Shown here one piece after another: positions 58,205 to 64,000 of a stretch of DNA of 64,000 nucleotides (position 1 is its first letter; each line of letters opens with the position of its first letter). The stretch covers positions 992,001 to 1,056,000 of the forward strand of contig NZ_CP116615.1 in NCBI RefSeq assembly GCF_024832785.1, written 5' to 3'. This DNA comes from Fontisphaera persica (GTDB lineage: Bacteria > Verrucomicrobiota > Verrucomicrobiia > Limisphaerales > Fontisphaeraceae). The notes below the pieces were generated by a model, which was not told the origin of the DNA, did not search any database, and worked only from the letters and a program-made list of their open reading frames with translations. The position numbers and the translations under genes are program-made.

Positions 58205-60142
58205 TTACCAGAAAATAATGTTCAACACCACGCAGGCAGCCAGCAAGACCACACCGATGACAGCCGGCCGGAGATAAAACGGCTGGTCTTCATCTTTAAT
58301 CTTCGGGGTCAGCGAATAAACCAGGCCTTTGAGTTCCTCGTCTGTCTTGGTGCGTTGGGTGAGCAGGGAAATGACCAAGGTCAGGATAAAGCAGGCGGTG
58401 AAGGCAAAAGCCGCCAGCCAGAAGTTTTGGGCCATTTCACTGGGGAAAACATGCGCCACATGGAGATACCCCCCTTTCAAGCCGGGGGCGTTGTCCTTGG
58501 CGATGGTCAAGGCGTGGAACAGAGCGGAGGTGGCGGTGCCGCCCAATAGTCCCAGGAAAGCGCCAGTGCCGGTGGCGCGCGCCCAGAACATGCCCAGGAG
58601 GAAGGTGGCAAACAGCGGGGCGTTTACAAAGCCAAACACTAGTTGGATGACGTCCATGGCATTGTTGTAGAGCCGCGCAAAATAGGCGGTGCCGATGCTC
58701 AACAGGACGCCCACCACCGTGACGGCGCGTCCCATCCAGAGGTAATGTTCGTCGCTTTTGTTTTTGGCGATGTAGGCCTGATACAAATCATACGTCCAAA
58801 CCGTGTTGAAGGCGGTGACGTTGCCCGCCATGCCGGACATGAAGGAGGCCAGGAGGGCGGTCAAGGCCAGGCCCAGCAGTCCGGTGGGGCAATAGCGTTT
58901 GACCAGCGAAATAATGACTCCGTCGTAATCATACTCGGTAATGGACTCGTCGAGGCGCTGTTTGAAGGCGGGCATGGGGAGGGGCTGGGCCGCGTGGTCT
59001 TTGATCAGCGCGGCCACTTTTGCCGGGTCCATTTTCTTGCCCACGGCCTGCGCTACTAGTTGGAATGCCGCGTCTGGCGGCTGGGTGGCGGCGGATTTAA
59101 CCACGGCCTCAGCCTTCACATAAACGGCCTGGTCCAGCGGGGGCGGCGGGATGCGGTAACCTTTTTGCGGATTGGACATCAGGGCGACGGCAATCATGCC
59201 TGGCACAATCACCAGGGCCGGGAAAAGCATCTTGGGCACGGCGGCCACCAGCGGAGTGTTGCGGGCGGCGGTCATGTTTTTGGCGGCCATGGCGCGCTGT
59301 ACCACCAGGAAGTTGGTGCACCAGTAGCCGAAGCTCAGCACAAAGCCCAGGCCAAAGACCATCGCAAACCAGTCCACACCCATGGGATTTTTTTCCGGGC
59401 CCGCCAGCAGCGGTTCCCAGGCGCTGGTCCAGGCATTGGCGTTGTAATTGGCGTTGGTACCGAGATTCAGCGCGGCGGGATTGGCGGCCACTTGTTGCAG
59501 GGATTGGTTCATGCTGCCCCAGCCGCCTACATCTTTAAGCCCCAGATACACGACCGGAGCAAAGCCGAGCACAATCATGAAGAACTGGAGGACTTCCGTA
59601 TAAATGGCCGAGGTCAGCCCGCCTTTAAGCACGTACACCATCACCACCACCGAGCAAATCCAGAGGCTGACGTTGTAATTCCAGCCCAGCAATTGGTTGA
59701 GCAGTTTGGCCAGCGCGTTCATGCTGATGCCCGAGGCCAGCAGGGTCATCACGGCAAAGGAAATGGAGTTTAAGGCGCGTACGCGCTCGTCAAAACGCAT
59801 TTTCAAATATTCCGGCACCGAGCGTGCTTTGGAGCCGTAGTAAAAGGGCATCATGAACACCGCGAGGAAAACCATCGCGGGGATGGCACCCACCCAATAA
59901 AAATGGCTGGTGGCGATGCCGTATTTGGCGCCACTGGCGGCCATGCCGACGAGCTCCAAGGCGCCGAGGTTGGCGGAGATGAAAGCCAGGCCGGTGACCC
60001 AGGTGGGGATGGTGCGGCCGGTGATGAGGAAATCACGGGAGCTTTTCATGTAGCGGCGCAGGGCAAAGCCGATGCCCAGCACAGCCGCGACATAAACCAG
60101 AAGGATGGCGTAATCAATGACGCCGAGATTGATGTCGTGCAT
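58205..60142 (-). CDS. sodium:solute symporter (SSS family), probable sugar importer
   Basis: The 645-residue product is a member of the SSS family: 'TVIDYAILL'-like first helix (here G-V-I-D-Y-A-I-L-L), 'GRTIPTWVTGLAFISANLGALELVGMAASG' type unwound helix, 'RFDERVRALNSISF', and the family signature region 'LTALLASFMSGMAGNVTAFNTVWTYDLYQ'. About 13-14 helices are expected. A hydrophilic stretch of roughly 80 residues (about 320-400, from 'SNPQKGYRIPPP' to 'ITEYDYDG') separates two helices, longer than in standard SGLT-like transporters. Sodium-driven import of a sugar is inferred from family and from the downstream mutarotase. A TTGACT/TAGTAA pair with 17-base spacing lies just upstream. Confidence 0.9.
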   Translation of the reverse strand: MHDINLGVIDYAILLVYVAAVLGIGFALRRYMKSSRDFLITGRTIPTWVTGLAFISANLGALELVGMAASGAKYGIATSHFYWVGAIPAMVFLAVFMMPFYYGSKARSVPEYLKMRFDERVRALNSISFAVMTLLASGISMNALAKLLNQLLGWNYNVSLWICSVVVMVYVLKGGLTSAIYTEVLQFFMIVLGFAPVVYLGLKDVGGWGSMNQSLQQVAANPAALNLGTNANYNANAWTSAWEPLLAGPEKNPMGVDWFAMVFGLGFVLSFGYWCTNFLVVQRAMAAKNMTAARNTPLVAAVPKMLFPALVIVPGMIAVALMSNPQKGYRIPPPPLDQAVYVKAEAVVKSAATQPPDAAFQLVAQAVGKKMDPAKVAALIKDHAAQPLPMPAFKQRLDESITEYDYDGVIISLVKRYCPTGLLGLALTALLASFMSGMAGNVTAFNTVWTYDLYQAYIAKNKSDEHYLWMGRAVTVVGVLLSIGTAYFARLYNNAMDVIQLVFGFVNAPLFATFLLGMFWARATGTGAFLGLLGGTATSALFHALTIAKDNAPGLKGGYLHVAHVFPSEMAQNFWLAAFAFTACFILTLVISLLTQRTKTDEELKGLVYSLTPKIKDEDQPFYLRPAVIGVVLLAACVVLNIIFW

Positions 60143-60157
60143 ACAACCTGGTCATTG

Positions 60158-60186
60158 TTACTACGAATCTGGCCAAGTAAAGTCAA
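60158..60186 (-). promoter_or_regulatory. candidate promoter of the symporter cluster
   Basis: On the minus strand TTGACT (60,186-60,181) is followed after 17 bases by TAGTAA (60,163-60,158), a moderate match to sigma-70 boxes. The symporter ATG begins at 60,142, so the leader would be only about 10 bases long. The remaining 170 bases of the 214-base divergent gap show nothing I can name. Confidence 0.35.
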
Positions 60187-60356
60187 ACAACAACGCAAAA
60201 ATTTTTTCACCAAATTGCGCACAGACTTGCCGAATATTTCCCAAGGCGCTGATGTCCTCCGTGCAGGGCAGCAAGAGGCGGAGATTTGCCGTTGGTGCCA
60301 AACTTGGCGGAGTGCTGACCAGCCTTTGATGATGACACGGGAACGCTTTTCATTAA

Positions 60357-62216
60357 ATGGAGATACGCTATTCTATGGTCATGCAATGCAAAGCGATGTG
60401 GGTGAGTGTGCTGGGTTTAATGGCCTGGGCTGCGGGAGGAGGAGCAGGCTTGGGGGCGGCTCAGGAAGCTGCTTTGGTGGATGGGTCAATAAGCATTACG
60501 GTTTCCAACGCCAGCCCGCAGCGAACTTTTGTTTATCGGCAGGCGCCTCCCATCCGGCAAACGGAATGGCAGTTGTACCGGCTTGAATTTGCATCCCCCG
60601 TGGTCAGTGAACTGCCACAGAACAACCGGGTGCCCGCTGATTTATATATTCCTGCCGGCTGGCGTGAGGGGCAACGGGGGCGGCCAGCGGTCATCTGTCT
60701 GCCGATTCTCAATGGCGATGAAGATTTGACGGCCATGATGTGCACCGTGCTGGCGGCGCGGGGCATGGTGGCGGTGACTTTCAAGCTGCCCTATTATGGG
60801 GTGCGCGGGCCAGCGGAAGGTCGGCGAGCGCTGGCCGCCAGTCCGCGTGCTTTTGTTTCCGCCCTGGACCAGGCGAGCCAGGAGATTCAACGCCTGGTGG
60901 ATCTTTTGCAATCGCGGCCGGAAGTGGACCCCGCGCGGATTGGGATTGCGGGCATTAGTTTGGGGGGCATCATGTCCGCGACCGCGGCTGGCAAGGAACC
61001 ACGCCTGCAACGGGCGGTGATGATTTTAGCGGGCGGCGATTTGCTGACGATTGTGCATCATGCGCGCGAGACACGCCAGCTCAGCCAAATGATACAAGGG
61101 TTGGCGGCGGAGGAACGGGCGCTGGTCGAGCAGCAGCTTCGGGCATTTGACCCGTTGACGCATGCGCCAAGATTGCGTGAACGTGCGCGGCAAGGACGGG
61201 TGTTGATGCTTAATGCCGGACAGGATGAAGTCATTCCGCGGGCATGCACGGAGAAGCTGGCCGAGGCGCTGGGGATTGCGGACAAGGTGGTATGGTTTGA
61301 GGGTTTGGGCCATTATACTGCGCTGGCCGAGCTGCCGCGGGCCTTGCGGATGATGGCCGATTTTTTTGCTCAGGACCTCACGCAGCAGGAGCAGGCACCG
61401 CCCCAAACGGCTTCGGCAGCCAGCACCAATGCGTACCATCGTTTATCGGGGGTGCTGCAACAGTTGGTAACGATGGCCACGGTGGCTCCTGGAACTGGCC
61501 GGTGTCATTATGTGGAAGGAGAGCTGACGGGCGTGGATCCGCAGGGGCGATCCCTGAGCGGGACGGGGCGCATTGTGATTGGGCACGGCGATCGTTTTGC
61601 ATTTTTCATGGCGGCGCCGGGACTGGGGGAATGGCAGGCAGGCATGGGTGAATTTCCCTGGGTCAGGGTCCCCGTGGGGAATGACGGCAGGGTGGTGACG
61701 GGCACGGGCGGCGCGGAGCATGGGGGAAGTTGGAGCGCACAAGTGGACCCGCAAAACCGCATGAAACTGGCTTTATTGCAGGGGGTGGCGGCCAGCCTGG
61801 CCATGGCGCCGGATTTATTGCAACGCTGGGTGACAGCCGAGTTTGATCGCGAAGGTTGGTTGAATGTATCCCCCAAGGAGCCGCGTTATCGCGATGCTCG
61901 GTTGCGCATACAATTCCAAGCAGATGGCAGGACCCCCTCGGAGATGCATGCCGAAGCGCAGGGATTCGACGTGGTTTTCACCGTGCGGGGCTGGCAGACC
62001 AACACGGTGGCGGCAGGCGCGTTGTTTGAGCCGGATGCCGGACTGCCGCGGCGGGAGGTGGATCGGTCTGCCTTGCTGCGGGACATGGCCGGGGTGGTAA
62101 ATTATGTCGGTGATTTGGTGAAGGTGGGGCAAGCCGCGGCCGCAGCCACGAACACGCCTCCGTTGCCGCGGCTCAATCCTACCGACTTCCTTCAGCGTTA
62201 TCGTCAGGGACAGTGA
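60357..62216 (+). CDS. exported alpha/beta hydrolase with an extra C-terminal domain
   Basis: The product is 619 residues from ATG 60,357; other in-frame ATGs at about 60,375 and 60,381 would trim the short polar start before the hydrophobic 'WVSVLGLMAWAAGGGAGLGAA' signal. The N-terminal half is a dienelactone-hydrolase/acyl-esterase-like alpha/beta hydrolase with the triad S201 in 'GIAGISLGGIMS', D290 in 'NAGQDEVIP' and H319 in 'GLGHYTALAEL'. After a proline/alanine-rich linker (about 340-360) an additional beta-rich domain of some 250 residues follows ('GRCHYVEGELTGVDPQGRS', 'GRIVIGHGDRFAFFM', 'GALFEPDAGLPRREV'). Its style recalls LolA-like or DUF2092-like domains, but I cannot name it. The ABC ATPase gene begins 52 bases downstream. 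An ester cleavage or lipid-related role is possible; the substrate is unknown. Confidence 0.78.
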   Translation: MEIRYSMVMQCKAMWVSVLGLMAWAAGGGAGLGAAQEAALVDGSISITVSNASPQRTFVYRQAPPIRQTEWQLYRLEFASPVVSELPQNNRVPADLYIPAGWREGQRGRPAVICLPILNGDEDLTAMMCTVLAARGMVAVTFKLPYYGVRGPAEGRRALAASPRAFVSALDQASQEIQRLVDLLQSRPEVDPARIGIAGISLGGIMSATAAGKEPRLQRAVMILAGGDLLTIVHHARETRQLSQMIQGLAAEERALVEQQLRAFDPLTHAPRLRERARQGRVLMLNAGQDEVIPRACTEKLAEALGIADKVVWFEGLGHYTALAELPRALRMMADFFAQDLTQQEQAPPQTASAASTNAYHRLSGVLQQLVTMATVAPGTGRCHYVEGELTGVDPQGRSLSGTGRIVIGHGDRFAFFMAAPGLGEWQAGMGEFPWVRVPVGNDGRVVTGTGGAEHGGSWSAQVDPQNRMKLALLQGVAASLAMAPDLLQRWVTAEFDREGWLNVSPKEPRYRDARLRIQFQADGRTPSEMHAEAQGFDVVFTVRGWQTNTVAAGALFEPDAGLPRREVDRSALLRDMAGVVNYVGDLVKVGQAAAAATNTPPLPRLNPTDFLQRYRQGQ

Positions 62217-62268
62217 AACACTGGCATTTTCCCTTGTGCAGCTACGGGGCGGCGTCTAGGTTGAAATC

Positions 62269-62949
62269 ATGCTCAAACTGGAAAGCGTTTCGAAAGCCTA
62301 TCCGGGACCTGATGGGGCGCCGGCAGTGGTGATATTGCGGGAGGTGAGCCTGGAGCTGCCGGCGGGCGCCAGTTTGGCGGTGATTGGTCCCAGTGGTTGT
62401 GGCAAGAGCACGCTGTTAAACCTGATGGGCACTTTGGACCAGCCGGACTCCGGCAAGGTCTGGTTGGAAGGCCGTGATCTCTCGCAACTTGATCCGCTTG
62501 CTTTGGCTGAAGTGCGCAACCGGCGCATTGGGTTTGTTTTTCAAGCGCATCACCTGCTGCCGCATTGCACGGTGTGGGAGAATGTTTTGGTGCCGGTGCT
62601 GGCGCAGGGCGGTGTTTCTGCGGAGGCAGAGCAGCGCGCCCGCCGACTGTTGCAGCGGGTGGGGCTGGGCGAGCGTTTGTCGCATTTGCCCGGCCAGCTT
62701 AGCGGTGGCGAACGGCAGCGGGTGGCGGTGGTGCGGGCGTTAATCAATCAGCCAGCGTTGTTGCTGGCCGATGAACCCACCGGCGCACTGGACCGCCGCA
62801 GCGCCGCGGAGCTGGCCCAGCTCCTGGTGGAGCTCAACCGCGAGGAACAGGTGACGCTGGTGGTGGTCACGCATGCCCTGGAACTGGCCCGGCAGATGGG
62901 GCGGGTCATGGAATTGCGGGATGGTCAATTGTCGGAGGTCAAGCCATGA
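62269..62949 (+). CDS. ABC transporter ATP-binding protein, LolD/MacB type
   Basis: The 226-residue protein is a stand-alone ABC ATPase with all motifs: Walker A G-P-S-G-C-G-K-S-T (about residues 40-48), Q-loop Q92 in 'VFQAHHLLPHC', signature LSGGERQ (144-150), Walker B 'LLLADEP' with catalytic E169, and H202. The 'TGALD' and 'HHLLPHCTVWENVLVP' segments are typical of the LolD/MacB/FtsE subfamily, which powers lipoprotein release, macrolide export or similar mechanotransmission without moving substrate through the membrane. Its stop overlaps the start of the permease gene by 4 bases (ATGA), indicating translational coupling. Only one ATPase and one permease are visible before the window ends, so the exact system is open. 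Confidence 0.93.
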   Translation: MLKLESVSKAYPGPDGAPAVVILREVSLELPAGASLAVIGPSGCGKSTLLNLMGTLDQPDSGKVWLEGRDLSQLDPLALAEVRNRRIGFVFQAHHLLPHCTVWENVLVPVLAQGGVSAEAEQRARRLLQRVGLGERLSHLPGQLSGGERQRVAVVRALINQPALLLADEPTGALDRRSAAELAQLLVELNREEQVTLVVVTHALELARQMGRVMELRDGQLSEVKP

Positions 62950-64000
62950 CGCGGTTTCGCCTGGTCCGGCGCAGCCTGGTATTTCATTGGCGCGCTCATG
63001 TGGGAGTGGTGCTGGGGGTGATGGTGGGGGCGGCCGCGTTGACGGGCGCCCTGGTGGTGGGGGATTCGGTGCGCGCCAGTCTGCGCGAGCTGGCCCTGGG
63101 GCGCCTGGGGGGCATTGAGTATGCGCTGGATGCGGGGGACCGCCTGGTGCGCGCTGAGGCAGCGCAGGCTTTGCAAAGTGCTTTGTTCCGCCCGGTGGTC
63201 CCGGCCTTGTTGCTGCCCGGCATGGCTGCCAGTCAAGACCAGCGCGGGCGGGCGAATCGTATTCAAGTGTTGGGAGTGGATGAGCGCTTTTGGGGTTTGG
63301 CTCTTGCGCCGCCACCCTGGCGTGAAGTGCCGCGTGATGCTGCGTTTTTGAATCGTGCCCTGGCCGCCCAACTTCAAATCACGCACACGGGCGAGGTGGT
63401 TATCCTGCGCTTCAAGAAGCCTTCCATGCTGGCGCGGGAGGCTACGGTGGCGACCAAAAGCGATGCGGAGGTCGCCTGGCGGGTCACGGTGGCCGGCATC
63501 GTGGAGGATGCGCATCTGGGGCGTTTCAGTCTGCGGGCCAATCAAACCATGGCTTATAATGCCTGGGTGAATCTGAAACAGCTCCAGGAGCTGGTGCAAC
63601 AGACCAACCGGGCCAATTTGTTGCTCGTGGGGCAGGCGAAAGCAGCCGGTCAGGATGCCCGCAATGGGGAACAACTCCAGGAGGAGTGGCGCAAAGTTTG
63701 GAATATCGAGGATGCGCAATTGCGCGTGCGTTTTTTGATGGATGAACCGGCGGTGGAGCTGTTAACGGATCGGGTATTTCTAGATCCGCCGGTGGCGCGG
63801 GCGTTCATGAAGCAGCTACCGGGTGGGAGGCCGGTACTCACGTACGTGGCCAACTTGTTGCGAGCCGGTGAACGCGCGACGCCTTACAGCATGGTGGCGG
63901 CACTGCCATCCCCTCCACTGCCGTTGTCGCTGGCGCCTCATGAAATCATCATCAACTCCTGGCTGGCGGAGGATTTGGGGATTGGGCCGGGGGCTTCATT
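62946..64000 (+). CDS. FtsX/MacB-like ABC permease, 3' end outside window
   Basis: The frame opens with ATG at 62,946, overlapping the ATPase stop, and stays open to the window edge (351 residues seen). The first helix is clear ('AHVGVVLGVMVGAAALTGALVVGDSV'), and the 'SVRASLRELALGRLG' that follows is typical of the N-terminus of FtsX-like permeases. It leads into a long extracytoplasmic domain ('GVDERFWGLALAPPPW', 'RDAAFLNRALAAQLQI', 'WRVTVAGIVEDAHLGRFSL', 'EIIINSWLAEDLGIGPG'), similar in outline to the periplasmic core of MacB-type permeases. The C-terminal helices lie beyond 64,000. Lipoprotein or small-molecule export is inferred from the family only. Confidence 0.85.
   Translation, partial: MTRFRLVRRSLVFHWRAHVGVVLGVMVGAAALTGALVVGDSVRASLRELALGRLGGIEYALDAGDRLVRAEAAQALQSALFRPVVPALLLPGMAASQDQRGRANRIQVLGVDERFWGLALAPPPWREVPRDAAFLNRALAAQLQITHTGEVVILRFKKPSMLAREATVATKSDAEVAWRVTVAGIVEDAHLGRFSLRANQTMAYNAWVNLKQLQELVQQTNRANLLLVGQAKAAGQDARNGEQLQEEWRKVWNIEDAQLRVRFLMDEPAVELLTDRVFLDPPVARAFMKQLPGGRPVLTYVANLLRAGERATPYSMVAALPSPPLPLSLAPHEIIINSWLAEDLGIGPGAS

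Overview
The window looks like chromosome of a free-living, GC-rich Gram-negative bacterium of the Planctomycetota-Verrucomicrobiota group, most likely a verrucomicrobium. The inference rests on a LEPR-XLL sorting motif on a giant surface protein, repeated 'YRLQVSSNLIHWS...FYRVL' modules, a DUF1080 protein, a Tat-exported sugar isomerase-like protein, a GH127/DUF1680 enzyme, and an SSS symporter followed by a two-helix membrane protein. No rRNA, tRNA, CRISPR array, insertion sequence or phage gene was seen.

Region 1 (1-50,856, about 79% of the window) is two consecutive giant genes on the + strand. The first is open at the left edge and encodes at least 9,852 residues of RTX calcium-binding repeats, FG-GAP repeats, four P-domains, a PA14 domain, ELWxxDGT-like repeats, leucine-rich repeats and several unnamed modules. 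Its frame breaks near 29,500. The natural C-terminal part continues one frame over to 30,407, and one missing T explains the break. The second gene (30,463-50,856, 6,797 residues) begins with a LEPR-XLL motif and is mostly about 25 copies of a repeat of roughly 223 residues resembling filamentous haemagglutinin/beta-helix repeats. Both genes carry the same unnamed 'ANND' module.

Region 2 (50,857-60,142) handles carbohydrate: a secreted GH127-type enzyme; a 53-residue basic protein lying between two terminator-like hairpins; a convergent unknown gene; a secreted DUF1080 protein followed by a Tat-exported sugar isomerase/epimerase-like protein; and a leftward cluster of sodium:solute symporter, small membrane protein and exported aldose 1-epimerase that ends at a strong hairpin. 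A likely theme is extracellular or periplasmic release of sugars, anomer conversion and sodium-driven uptake.

Region 3 (60,357-64,000) holds an exported alpha/beta hydrolase with an extra C-terminal domain, then a LolD/MacB-type ABC ATPase overlapping by 4 bp an FtsX-like permease cut by the right edge.
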